Below are positions 24,207-32,192 of a stretch of 64,000 nt of DNA, in pieces. The translations under genes were made by a program, and so were the position numbers. The notes under the pieces were generated by a model that saw only the letters and a list, made by a program, of their open reading frames with translations, had not been told where the DNA came from and did no database searches. Every line of letters begins with the position of its first letter. Within the stretch, counting starts at the first letter, position 1. Source of the stretch: Tellurirhabdus bombi (GTDB lineage Bacteria; Bacteroidota; Bacteroidia; Cytophagales; Spirosomataceae); NCBI RefSeq assembly GCF_021484805.1, contig NZ_CP090557.1, forward strand, positions 2,058,001 through 2,122,000, written 5' to 3'.

Positions 24207-25262
24207 CTATTTACTACGAGCGCTTCTCCAGAAAATATTGTACAGAACTTTCAAGAAATACCGGCAATCAGTCGTGATTGGAGCCTCGCTATAAGCACGT
24301 AGGTAACGGAGTTCCGACTCCACGATTTCGGTGAAATTGCGGGGCAGATCGGCGTAATAAGGCGGAATCAGACCGGGTTTCTGCTTGACGCGCTCTTTCT
24401 GCAATTCCTCGGGATACAGACTCAGGTAATGCGCACTGATTGGCCGGACGCCCACGAGTTTAAGGTCACCCTTAAGCCAGTTAAAGCCCATGGGTAGTTC
24501 GTCAATCCAGTATTTCCTCAGCCATTTTCCCAAGGTACTGATGCGAAAATCGTCTTTGAATTTCCCCCCGGCTTCGAGGCCGTTTGTCTCGATCAGGTAA
24601 GCTTGTAAATACTCCGAATAGGGGTGCATCGTGCGGAGTTTATACACGGAAAACGGGATTCCGAAGCGCCCAATTCGCCGGAGCCGCAGGATAACGCCCT
24701 CCGAAGAAGGCGGCAGCACCGCCGCCGCCGCTATTGATTTTTGGGCTATAATCAAAAGAGCCCCCTCGCTGGTGAGGGTATGTCTTACAGTAAACCCCGC
24801 ATGGTACAGCCGCCCTAAAATTTCCGCTTTCGACAGGGCGCGCATGGAAGGAAAAACGGCCCGGTACAGCTTTTTAATTGGAAAAACCCGTGGCGTCACG
24901 CGGTGCAGGACATAATCGCCCGCGTAGCACACCTGACTAACACCAATGGGCAGCGAACGAAGCAGCCGCTTTTTGCGCTGGTCGTTGGTTTCGAGGCGAC
25001 AAATAAAGTAGCCATTCAGCGGCAGCACCGCAAACGCCTGTTGGAAGAAGCGTCCCAACTGCGGCACCTGATTCAGCAAAGGCGTAAACAGGGAATGGCA
25101 AAACAGGGGCTGATCGGTGCAGGTGGTAAAGGTATCGTAGGTGTCATCGCGCCAGTTAATCAGGAAGTTAAGCCGTTCCAGATCATTATGGTGATAGCCG
25201 AGAGAAAGTAAATCGCTCGGTGGCGACAAGGCTTGTTGGGCAATGGGCAGACTTATTTCCAT
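24207..25262 (-). CDS. Polyprenyl-phosphate sugar-phosphate transferase (initiating enzyme)
   Basis: A 351-residue protein. The C-terminal 160 residues match the bacterial sugar-transferase (WcaJ/PglC catalytic) domain: FSVYKLRTMHPYSEY, RISTLGKWLRKYWIDELPM and NWLKGDLKLVGVRPISAHYL, followed by PGLIPPYYADLP. These hold the conserved basic and Asp-Glu residues of phosphoglycosyl transferases. Residues 1-190 are a different, soluble-looking domain with ALSKAEILGRLYHAGFTVRH, a segment I associate with sugar transferases of Bacteroidota. The four N-terminal membrane helices of WbaP/WcaJ are missing. The enzyme would load the first sugar phosphate onto undecaprenyl phosphate. Confidence 0.85.
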   Translation of the reverse strand: MEISLPIAQQALSPPSDLLSLGYHHNDLERLNFLINWRDDTYDTFTTCTDQPLFCHSLFTPLLNQVPQLGRFFQQAFAVLPLNGYFICRLETNDQRKKRLLRSLPIGVSQVCYAGDYVLHRVTPRVFPIKKLYRAVFPSMRALSKAEILGRLYHAGFTVRHTLTSEGALLIIAQKSIAAAAVLPPSSEGVILRLRRIGRFGIPFSVYKLRTMHPYSEYLQAYLIETNGLEAGGKFKDDFRISTLGKWLRKYWIDELPMGFNWLKGDLKLVGVRPISAHYLSLYPEELQKERVKQKPGLIPPYYADLPRNFTEIVESELRYLRAYSEAPITTDCRYFLKVLYNIFWRSARSK

Positions 25263-25296
25263 TAGTTTGATGGGTCTGGGTATGAAATAGGTCTTG

Positions 25297-26400
25297 CTAA
25301 AGAGCTGTACTTAAGGCTAAGCGAAAATTTTCCTGATAATTCGGGTCATTTTTGAGGGTGTCCAAGCTCGAAGGGTAATTTTCCATCAGCCAGACCATGA
25401 AGGCGGTTACGTCTATTTTCTCGGAAAGCATCTGTTGCCGGCGCTGCTGCCAATCGCTTCGAACATCGTCTTTGAGTAAGGCCAGGGCTTTTTCGAGAAC
25501 ACCGTCGAAGGTCATGAACAATTCTTGAAGGCGATAACGCTCAAAATCGTTGTGGATGCCGGGGCGCGTTTTAGGGCCCAGGAGACTGCTAATCAGAATG
25601 TTGGGAATGCCCAGAATGGCGCATTCGTTAGCGGTAGTGCCACCTTCGCCAATGTACAGGCTAGCAAACGCCAAAAGGTCGTGCAGTTTTTCGGGACTCA
25701 GCCGCATCCGAAACGGCTCCAATTCCGTGGGTAGAGGGCCTTCCGACGAAATCAAAATCCGGGCGTGGTGACTGATGTGCTGGACCAGCTCAATTTTCTG
25801 CTCGTAACTAATCCCCGACTGGCCCCGGTCGTGGCTGGCGCTCCAGGACACAAACCGAAGAATGACAAACCGATCCGCCGGCGTAAGACCAACTTCGTCT
25901 AAAACGGCTGGATTGGGCTGAAAATACGGCGGGGCGAGGTGGCACAATTCAATAAAACCTTTGTACCGAATCTGTTTTTGCCCCAACTCTTTCCAGTAGG
26001 TTGTTGGCGTAACAACGGTGTCCGTAAAAGGCAAATACATCGCATGTTCATAGCGAGCATGTTCCGTATCGTCAAAGGCAATGTGCGGCTTATTGATTAG
26101 TTTGGAAACCTGCGCCAGATAGGGCGAACCGAAACTAAGGCACAAATCGGGTTGGAACTGGCGGGCTACCTTCAGGATGGCCAGATCGCCTTTTAACAGG
26201 TAAAACAGTTTACCCAGCAATCCTTTTGCGCCACGTCCTCGGGAGCTATAAGGAAGATTATAGGCTTGTAATAACTTGAAAGACACTTCTTTATCTCGTG
26301 CTGTAATCGCAACCTGATGGCCTTTCTGCTGAAGCAGGTGGATGACATTGCGGAAATAATGCACGTGAGCAGGATGGCCAATATCAATTAACAGTTTCAT
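25297..26400 (-). CDS. DUF354 protein, GT-B-fold glycosyltransferase-like
   Basis: A 367-residue protein with the DUF354 opening MKLLIDIGHPAHVHYFRNVI and a Rossmann-rich body. The C-terminal half has EGGTTANECAILGIPNILIS, a motif that corresponds to the nucleotide-sugar binding region of GT-B enzymes such as MurG and the UDP-GlcNAc 2-epimerases. DUF354 genes occur widely in archaeal and bacterial surface-glycan clusters, but I know of no settled activity. In a cluster with few glycosyltransferases this is the best candidate for one. Its start overlaps the end of the deacetylase-like gene by 4 bases (ATGA), so the two are translationally coupled. Confidence 0.8.
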   Translation of the reverse strand: MKLLIDIGHPAHVHYFRNVIHLLQQKGHQVAITARDKEVSFKLLQAYNLPYSSRGRGAKGLLGKLFYLLKGDLAILKVARQFQPDLCLSFGSPYLAQVSKLINKPHIAFDDTEHARYEHAMYLPFTDTVVTPTTYWKELGQKQIRYKGFIELCHLAPPYFQPNPAVLDEVGLTPADRFVILRFVSWSASHDRGQSGISYEQKIELVQHISHHARILISSEGPLPTELEPFRMRLSPEKLHDLLAFASLYIGEGGTTANECAILGIPNILISSLLGPKTRPGIHNDFERYRLQELFMTFDGVLEKALALLKDDVRSDWQQRRQQMLSEKIDVTAFMVWLMENYPSSLDTLKNDPNYQENFRLALSTAL

Positions 26401-27206
26401 CGTTCGTGATTGAGTAAGGGTTTGCTTAGGTCTGTTGAAGTACGTTTACTTTTTGGAGCAGCCACCAGCCACTGTTTGGCTACATTTTTTAGATTTTGCA
26501 GGGCGTATTCCTGACACCAGTGCAGTGGATTGTTGGTCCAGCGTTGCGGGTGAAAATTGATCATGAGCTTGGCGGGAGCCTGCCCGCTGGAAATCCACTG
26601 AATGAGCGCCTGGGTATTGGCAAAGGGAGGGGGCGTGTAGCCAACCACTTTGTCCCGAACGCTGCTGCTGGTTCGGTTCCAGCCGCGTCCGGTATCAGTC
26701 AGGTAGCAAACCTCCGTAAAGTCCGTATCAAAATAAGGCTCGGCCAGTACGCCATAGTGTTTGTAGTCGTAGTGCTGCCACAAATCCCGGTTGTCGTAAC
26801 GAGAAAGTGGACTGCCGTGCATGCAGATCGTTTCAACCGGGTAGATGGCCCGAAGTCGGTTAAGCCAGTCGGTAAAGTGCCCAATTGCGCTTTGTGGGTC
26901 GCCTTTAGCAAGGGTTAAATCTTCGTAATGATAGCCGATTTCGTGCCCTAATTCAGCGATTTGTGCAATGATTTCCGGTTTGAAACTTTGGGGAACGCAA
27001 CGAAAATAATAAACGCCCCGAATCTGCAAACGAGCCTGAAGTTGGGCCGTAGCCAGCGAGTTGGCCGCTTTGGCATCAACATCATGGCGAAGCACGACGG
27101 CCCGGTCGGCGGGTGCTTTTATGAAATCGCTGAAACTCTGAAAAACGTACTCTGCTTTCATCAGGCTACGCATCAACGACTCAAAAACAGGAAGGGTAAA
27201 GTCCAT
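26397..27206 (-). CDS. Polysaccharide-deacetylase-like protein (NodB-related fold)
   Basis: A 269-residue protein with features of carbohydrate esterase 4-like barrels: AVVLRHDVDAKAANSLATA holds the His-Asp-x-Asp metal pair near residue 40; GVYYFRC is the next strand; and ELGHEIGYHYEDL has the motif-2-like His/Glu/His residues. A C-terminal 35-residue basic tail extends past the barrel. No signal peptide is visible, so it would act in the cytoplasm, on nucleotide- or lipid-linked sugars rather than on exported polymer. It overlaps the DUF354 gene by 4 bases. It would be a second deacetylase of the cluster, alongside PIG-L. Confidence 0.75.
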   Translation of the reverse strand: MDFTLPVFESLMRSLMKAEYVFQSFSDFIKAPADRAVVLRHDVDAKAANSLATAQLQARLQIRGVYYFRCVPQSFKPEIIAQIAELGHEIGYHYEDLTLAKGDPQSAIGHFTDWLNRLRAIYPVETICMHGSPLSRYDNRDLWQHYDYKHYGVLAEPYFDTDFTEVCYLTDTGRGWNRTSSSVRDKVVGYTPPPFANTQALIQWISSGQAPAKLMINFHPQRWTNNPLHWCQEYALQNLKNVAKQWLVAAPKSKRTSTDLSKPLLNHER

Positions 27207-27235
27207 AACCTTGGTATTTGGAAATCTGGCGTTTG

Positions 27236-28006
27236 CTAATCGGTTGGCAAGGCCAGTTGGCTCAATTCGGTTCGGTTGGGAAAGTTGATGAGTACGGCGC
27301 GGCGCGGTCCGTGAAACACGAAAAAGCTGCCTGCCGAAGCAGCGGACGCCTTGCCTTCCGTAACGGCCTGACGCAGGTGCTCAAACGATCCGCAGCCCCC
27401 AAGCGCCACGACGGGAATGTCTACCGCCTCGGCAATCTGGCGCGTCAAAGCGAGATTATAACCACTCATCACCCCATCGTGCTCAATGGACTGAATCACA
27501 ATTTCGCCCACACCTAAATCGGCCAGTTGCCGCGCCCATTCCAGGGGATTGCGCCCCGTCGATTGGCTGCCCGCGTGGCTATAGACACTTTCCTTGCGCC
27601 AGAAATTCTTTTTCACATCCAGGCAAGCCACAATGGTTGAGGCACCAAACTCGTCGGAGGCTTCCCGGACGAAAGCCGGATTTTCGAGCGCGTAAGCATT
27701 CAGGCAAACACGTTCGGCACCGGCTTTGATCAGCGTTTCAATATTCTTTAGCGAGCGAATGCCGCCGCCGACAGTAAAAGGCATGTTGGTTTCGTCGCCA
27801 ATCTGCCGAACGAGGTCTGGGTCGATGGTGCGGTTTTCGGGGGTAGCCCGAATATCCAGAAAAATCAACTCGTCGGCGCGCAGGTCATTGAAGAGCCGGA
27901 CGGCATTAATCGGGTCGCCAAGGTAGCGGTGTTTGCTAAACTGGACACTTTTGACCAGCCCTTTATGCTGCAATAAGAGACACGGAATAATGCGTGGTCT
28001 ATACAT
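27236..28006 (-). CDS. hisF2: HisF2/WbuZ-type subunit for acetamidino sugar modification
   Basis: A 256-residue TIM barrel closely resembling imidazole glycerol-phosphate synthase subunit HisF, with both phosphate loops (VGGGIRSL and ALGGCGSF). The catalytic Asp11 of true HisF (RIIPCLD) is replaced: the protein reads RIIPCLLLQHKG, while the second acid is kept (ACLDVKKN). Loss of the first acid is expected for paralogues that do not make histidine but supply ammonia with HisH2 to an amidotransferase. It ends a trio with hisH2 and wbpG and overlaps hisH2 by 8 bases. In Pseudomonas aeruginosa O5 this trio converts an acetamido group to acetamidino on a diamino-uronic acid. Confidence 0.88.
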   Translation of the reverse strand: MYRPRIIPCLLLQHKGLVKSVQFSKHRYLGDPINAVRLFNDLRADELIFLDIRATPENRTIDPDLVRQIGDETNMPFTVGGGIRSLKNIETLIKAGAERVCLNAYALENPAFVREASDEFGASTIVACLDVKKNFWRKESVYSHAGSQSTGRNPLEWARQLADLGVGEIVIQSIEHDGVMSGYNLALTRQIAEAVDIPVVALGGCGSFEHLRQAVTEGKASAASAGSFFVFHGPRRAVLINFPNRTELSQLALPTD

Positions 28007-28634
28007 AAGCTGGTGTCTTTACGGAAGCAAGAAAGTTTTGAAAGAGTTGAACACCAGCCTCCTGGCTTTTTTCAGGGTGGTACTGAAACCCAAGAATATT
28101 ATCCTTCTGAACTGCCGAGACAAAGTCGTGGCGGTAGTGAGTCCGGTGTAAGGCATCATTGGGGTTGGTCAGGCGAACGTGGTAAGAATGCACGAAATAA
28201 AAGGCTTCTTCAGGCTGTAGCCCATCCAGAATCGGATGTTGTCGTGTGGCCGTGACGCTGTTCCAGCCGATGTGCGGTATTTTCAGATTTTTATTCTCTT
28301 TTTGCTCAAAACGAACCGTTGAGCCACTAATCCAACCCAGTCCAGCCGCATCGCCTTCTTCGCTGTGTTCAGTCAATAATTGCATACCCAGGCAAATGCC
28401 CATCACCGGAATCCTCGCTTCCAACACCCGTTCGTTCAAAATGGGAATCAGGTTGAGGCGCTGGAGTTTGTCCATCGCCCGGCCATAATGCCCGACTCCC
28501 GGCAGAATCAGCGCGTGGGCTTTGGCAATCACGTTCGGGTCCGCGCTGATCTGGCAACTCGCCCCCAGCCGCTGGAATTTATTGTAGACCGAACGCAGGT
28601 TGCCCATGCCGTAGTCAATAATGACAATGTTCAT
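27999..28634 (-). CDS. hisH2: HisH2/WbuY-type glutamine amidotransferase
   Basis: A 211-residue class I glutaminase. The catalytic triad is intact: the nucleophile Cys in GICLGMQLLTE, and His and Glu in FQYHPEKSQEAG. The start is MNIVIIDYGMGNLRSV at 28634; an in-frame extension to 28754 runs through the palindromic repeat and is rejected. It produces ammonia from glutamine for the HisF2 barrel. It overlaps hisF2 by 8 bases. The upstream wbpG gene is 210 bases away, the gap being filled by the repeat element. Without the sugar context it could be read as histidine-biosynthetic HisH, but no other his gene is near. Confidence 0.9.
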   Translation of the reverse strand: MNIVIIDYGMGNLRSVYNKFQRLGASCQISADPNVIAKAHALILPGVGHYGRAMDKLQRLNLIPILNERVLEARIPVMGICLGMQLLTEHSEEGDAAGLGWISGSTVRFEQKENKNLKIPHIGWNSVTATRQHPILDGLQPEEAFYFVHSYHVRLTNPNDALHRTHYRHDFVSAVQKDNILGFQYHPEKSQEAGVQLFQNFLASVKTPAYV

Positions 28635-28655
28635 CGTTTTCACTGGATAGAGATA

Positions 28656-28781
28656 AATCAATGAGTGAATGATTGAAAGGGTGAATGAGCGAATAACTAG
28701 TTTTTTGATAATAGTCTGAAAATCAATAATTTGATTGCTGTTTCGCTCGTTCACTCATTGACTCTTTCACTCATTATTGGT
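28656..28781. repeat. Octamer-built palindromic repeat, copy 1
   Basis: Left arm from 28661 reads in eights: ATGAGTGA, ATGATTGA, AAGGGTGA, ATGAGCGA, ATAA. The right arm (to about 28775), read on the other strand, gives ATGAGTGA, AAGAGTCA, ATGAGTGA, ACGAGCGA. The arms are inverted around an AT-rich centre of about 45 bases. The gap contains no gene, and the element lies between wbpG and hisH2 inside a co-directional cluster. A related copy lies at 48784-48930; both share GAATGAGCGAATAACTA. Confidence 0.75.
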
Positions 28782-28844
28782 TAATAGCTTTCCTGCCAGT
28801 CCGTTAGCTGCTCGAACCGAAATGCATTTTTCGCCGCCAGCGAG

Positions 28845-29999
28845 TTACGCTGACCGTTCTTCCATTTCAAAAAAGATCTTGGGCTTTTCGGGTAAAATCC
28901 GTTTGAGTACCGGGACAACCAGGTGCAGCAACCGCTTCACGATGGGGTAGTAAGAAGGATAATCCAGAAACGATTTGTTTTCCGAGCGCCACATAATCCG
29001 AAAATCATCGGGGTGGATGTCCAGTTTTTTGATGACATACGCTTTGTCGTCCTCCATGCGGTCGGGCGCGTAAGGCGGTTGGCTGAGTTGAGTCAAAGCT
29101 TCTTGCCGGGTGGTTTCGCCGCTCAGAATCTGGGCCGAGAAGGTGATGCGTCGTTTGTCGATGTTGAATTTGCGCGGAAGCCAGTACGCCACCGCAAACT
29201 TGGTGAACAGATTTTCGTGGTGATGGCCGCCGTAATACTCCCAGCCGTAGGTTTTTTGCAAAAACGCCTGCGCTTCTTTCTTCTGGTAAGGCAAATAATT
29301 GAACGGCGAAATCAGCTTGATGCCCTTGACGTAACCCAGGTAAAAAAGCTTCCAGATGGGCAGTTGGGGGTAGGTTTTCAGCTTGGTTTGTCCAAATCGT
29401 CCGTGGATTGCTTTTAGTTGCCGGAGGTCGGTGTAAGTCCATTCGGTGGGTTGTTTGCCTTCCGAGCGGAAATCGCTGCCCAGCAGAACATATTTAATGC
29501 CTTCCTGCGCCGCAATTTTATAAAGTATGGATTGAATAGCGAGATCGGTGGGGCCATCGATCCACGGCATACCCGCCAGCATGTAGGAGCGAAGGATGTC
29601 TTTAATTTCCTCGTAATCAATCACGTATGTTTCCAGATCGATGCCGAGCGCGGCCACCATCTTCTTGATATTTTTGACGGAAATATCTGTATTCCAGCCA
29701 TTATCCAGATTAACAGCCAGGGGACGCAGACCATAGGATTTAGCCAGGTGCAGCAGGTAAGAACTATCCGTGCCGCCACTAACACCAATTACGCAGTCGT
29801 AGCTTGACCCTTTGGGCGCTGCGCTTTTGATCCGAGTAACAATGCGTTCCCATTCCTGTTTCCCCTGCTCACCCCGTGGAAAGGCTTCTGACAGTTTTTT
29901 CTGAATGGTTGCGTAGTTCGAAACCCCTTGCTCATCGAATTGAACGCCCGGGACGGAGGTATCCCAAACGCCTTCCTGACAGATTTGATATAGTTTCAT
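28845..29999 (-). CDS. wbpG: N-acetyl sugar amidotransferase (WbpG family)
   Basis: A 384-residue PP-loop ATPase: YDCVIGVSGGTDSSYLLHL (residues 61-79) is the ATP-pyrophosphatase motif, and AVNLDNGW, TDLAIQSILYKIA and EYYGGHHHENLFTKFA are typical of WbpG. It activates a sugar acetamido oxygen with ATP and replaces it with nitrogen supplied by HisH2/HisF2, giving an acetamidino group. The four-Cys zinc motif common in the PseA branch is not present; the N-terminus reads QEGVWDTSVPGVQF and GVSNYAT, as in another WbpG subgroup. The gene precedes hisH2 and hisF2 on the same strand. Confidence 0.88.
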   Translation of the reverse strand: MKLYQICQEGVWDTSVPGVQFDEQGVSNYATIQKKLSEAFPRGEQGKQEWERIVTRIKSAAPKGSSYDCVIGVSGGTDSSYLLHLAKSYGLRPLAVNLDNGWNTDISVKNIKKMVAALGIDLETYVIDYEEIKDILRSYMLAGMPWIDGPTDLAIQSILYKIAAQEGIKYVLLGSDFRSEGKQPTEWTYTDLRQLKAIHGRFGQTKLKTYPQLPIWKLFYLGYVKGIKLISPFNYLPYQKKEAQAFLQKTYGWEYYGGHHHENLFTKFAVAYWLPRKFNIDKRRITFSAQILSGETTRQEALTQLSQPPYAPDRMEDDKAYVIKKLDIHPDDFRIMWRSENKSFLDYPSYYPIVKRLLHLVVPVLKRILPEKPKIFFEMEERSA

Positions 30000-30046
30000 A
30001 ATGTCCCTTCATTTCCAGCTTCGTGCTGCATTGTAACGAAGCTGAT

Positions 30047-31954
30047 TTACCAAGCTGATTTTTGTTGCACTTTCCAAGAACTTGACGAATTGGCTTCTCC
30101 CGAACTCAAGCGCTCAGCGGGCGAAGCGGTAAACTTGTTCAGAAAATGGGCCGTCTCGATCCATTTCCAGATGTCGCGGGCAATGGCAATTTTTCCTTCG
30201 CGGTGGAGCTTAAGGCGGCGGCGGCATTGTGCCACATCGAAATAGCCCGAGGCTACCAAAGCGGGTGAGTGCAAGGCTTCTTCGGCCTTTTGTTGAAAAA
30301 GAGAGGCCCGCATCCAGTGGTCGGCGGGGTTTTCAAAACCCACTTTATCCTGGCGGGTTCGTATTTTCTCGGGGAGACGGTTTCGCATGGCTTCCCGCAA
30401 AATCCACTTGGTGGTGCCGTCTTTAATAAGCTGTTCCGAAGACGAAGCCAGCGTGCGCTCCACCAGTCGGTAGTCCAGAAAAGGCTCCCGCAACTCGATG
30501 GAGAAATACATGCTGTTCAGGTCGTTCCACTTGAGGTTGTGCTCCAGCTTACTTTCAAAATGCTGTAGCAAAGACTCCCGGAGCGTTTTCGGACTGAACA
30601 GTTGCGCGTTAATGGTTGATTTTGACTGCTGTTCGCGGTAAAAATCCGGGTGAACAAAACCCGCCTTTCGGTTGGTCATGGCATCTTTAAGAACGGCAGG
30701 CGCGGCGTAAAAAGCCAGGTACGACAGGCCGCTGAAAGTGCGGTGGTTTTTGTAGTGCTGACGCCATTCATGCGCAAATCGACGGTATTGCCCCGTAGCG
30801 AGTAACTCCCGGAAAAAGCTCCCGAAAAAGTACATGTAGCCACCCAACTGCTCGTCGGCACCCTGGCCGTCCATCAACACCTTGACGTACTGCGCGGCAT
30901 CTTTCATGACCTTGAACTGGGAGTAGATGCTCAGTCCCCCGAACGGCTCAAAGTGGCAATTCATTAGACTGTCGAAATCGTCCAGCAGGCTTTCTTCAGT
31001 TGGACGAACGTACACCAGATTAGGAAGCTGGTTCTGGTATTCGTTGATGAACGAGCTTTCATCTCCGTTGAGACCAGCTCCGTACACCGCCGAAAAAGCG
31101 TAAAAGTCCTTTTTGTTCAGGCCAGAGATCAGGGTGGAAGCCACCGAGGAAGAGTCGAGGCCACCGCTGAGACAGATTCCCACGGGAACGTCGCTACGCA
31201 ACCGCAAATCAACCGAAGATTGGAAGCAATTGTAGTATTCCTCCGGGTTTTCCCAACCCTGCTGGAGCCGTTCCGTCAGGTTGTACCAGCGGTTAATCTG
31301 AAGCTTATTATCCTGTATAGTCAGGCAGTGACCGTGACCTAACTTCTTGATCTGCTGGACAAACGTGTCGTTATTTAAATCTGTCCGATTATGGATCAAG
31401 TAATTAAACATGACTGTTTCGTCGGGCTGAAGTGGGTGCCCCTGGGCGCGTACATGCTCGAAAATCGGTGGGATTTCGCTGGCAAAGACGAAGCAGCTAT
31501 CGGAGAGGTAGTAGTAAAAAGGCTTGACGCCAAAGCGGTCGCGGGCAGCGAATAACTTTCGGTCGTGCCGATCGTGAATGGCGAAGGCAAACATGCCGTT
31601 CAGGTGGTGCAGGCAATCGGCACCCCAATGCCGGTAGGCGTTCAGCAGAACTTCCGTGTCGGTTTGGGAGCGAAAGGTATAATGCGCACTTAAACGCGCC
31701 TTAATTTCCAGATAATTATAGATTTCCCCGTTGAAAATCAGCACGTAACGCTCATCGTCTGATTGCATTGGCTGGTGGCCAGCGGGCGAAAGATCAAGGA
31801 TACTCAACCGGACAAAGCCCAATCCGACGTTCTGGTCCAGAAACAAACCACCGTCATCGGGCCCCCGGTGGCGTTGTCGTTCCATCATCGCTTTTATGTC
31901 TGTCGATTGGACGGGGCTACCGGAAAAATGCACTATCCCTGCTATTCCACACAT
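30047..31954 (-). CDS. asnB: Asparagine synthase (glutamine-hydrolysing) family protein
   Basis: A 635-residue AsnB-like enzyme. The N-terminal nucleophile amidotransferase domain starts MCGIAGIVHFSG with Cys2 as nucleophile and continues with RHRGPDDGG and FNGEIYNYLEIK. The synthetase domain has the PP-loop ICLSGGLDSSSVAS near residue 265, LMDGQGADEQLGGY, and the C-terminal ELREPFLDYRLVE. Such enzymes occur often in polysaccharide clusters, where they may amidate uronic acid carboxylates instead of making asparagine. It lies 47 bases upstream of wbpG in the transcription direction, which fits a sugar-amidation role; this is inference from position. Confidence 0.87.
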   Translation of the reverse strand: MCGIAGIVHFSGSPVQSTDIKAMMERQRHRGPDDGGLFLDQNVGLGFVRLSILDLSPAGHQPMQSDDERYVLIFNGEIYNYLEIKARLSAHYTFRSQTDTEVLLNAYRHWGADCLHHLNGMFAFAIHDRHDRKLFAARDRFGVKPFYYYLSDSCFVFASEIPPIFEHVRAQGHPLQPDETVMFNYLIHNRTDLNNDTFVQQIKKLGHGHCLTIQDNKLQINRWYNLTERLQQGWENPEEYYNCFQSSVDLRLRSDVPVGICLSGGLDSSSVASTLISGLNKKDFYAFSAVYGAGLNGDESSFINEYQNQLPNLVYVRPTEESLLDDFDSLMNCHFEPFGGLSIYSQFKVMKDAAQYVKVLMDGQGADEQLGGYMYFFGSFFRELLATGQYRRFAHEWRQHYKNHRTFSGLSYLAFYAAPAVLKDAMTNRKAGFVHPDFYREQQSKSTINAQLFSPKTLRESLLQHFESKLEHNLKWNDLNSMYFSIELREPFLDYRLVERTLASSSEQLIKDGTTKWILREAMRNRLPEKIRTRQDKVGFENPADHWMRASLFQQKAEEALHSPALVASGYFDVAQCRRRLKLHREGKIAIARDIWKWIETAHFLNKFTASPAERLSSGEANSSSSWKVQQKSAW

Positions 31955-32047
31955 ACTTTCAACGTTTAAATTTTGCGGATGACGAGAACGAATCCGAAAG
32001 ATGAGCTACTGATTATGACATGCTTATTCTGAAAATTGACTCTTTAG

Positions 32048-32092
32048 ACCGGCTTTTTGCCAGTTAGTAACCGCTAGTAACCGGCTTTTTGC
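32048..32092. repeat. Short direct repeat in the gap upstream of asnB
   Basis: ACCGGCTTTTTGC occurs at 32048-32060 and again at 32080-32092, with AGTAACCG duplicated between them. The 238-base gap between asnB and wzy is otherwise without visible features and probably holds the asnB start region. Confidence 0.5.
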
Positions 32093-32192
32093 ATATTTTA
32101 ATTTTATGGTAACGAAAACCTTGTGTCTGGCAAATAGAACCAGGCCAAAGAGCGAGTCGTAAAAAGGAAATAGAATGGTCTTTTTGGCTTGT

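Noticed and set aside
27236-28634. hisF and hisH considered as histidine biosynthesis genes.
   Set aside because: No other his genes nearby, HisF lacks the first catalytic Asp, and wbpG is adjacent.
28635-28754. Longer N-terminus for HisH2.
   Set aside because: The extension is the translated palindromic repeat; HisH proteins begin at the MNIVIIDYG motif (28634).
28656-28781. Octamer array considered as a CRISPR-like array.
   Set aside because: Units are 8 bases with no spacers and are inverted around a centre; no cas genes are present.
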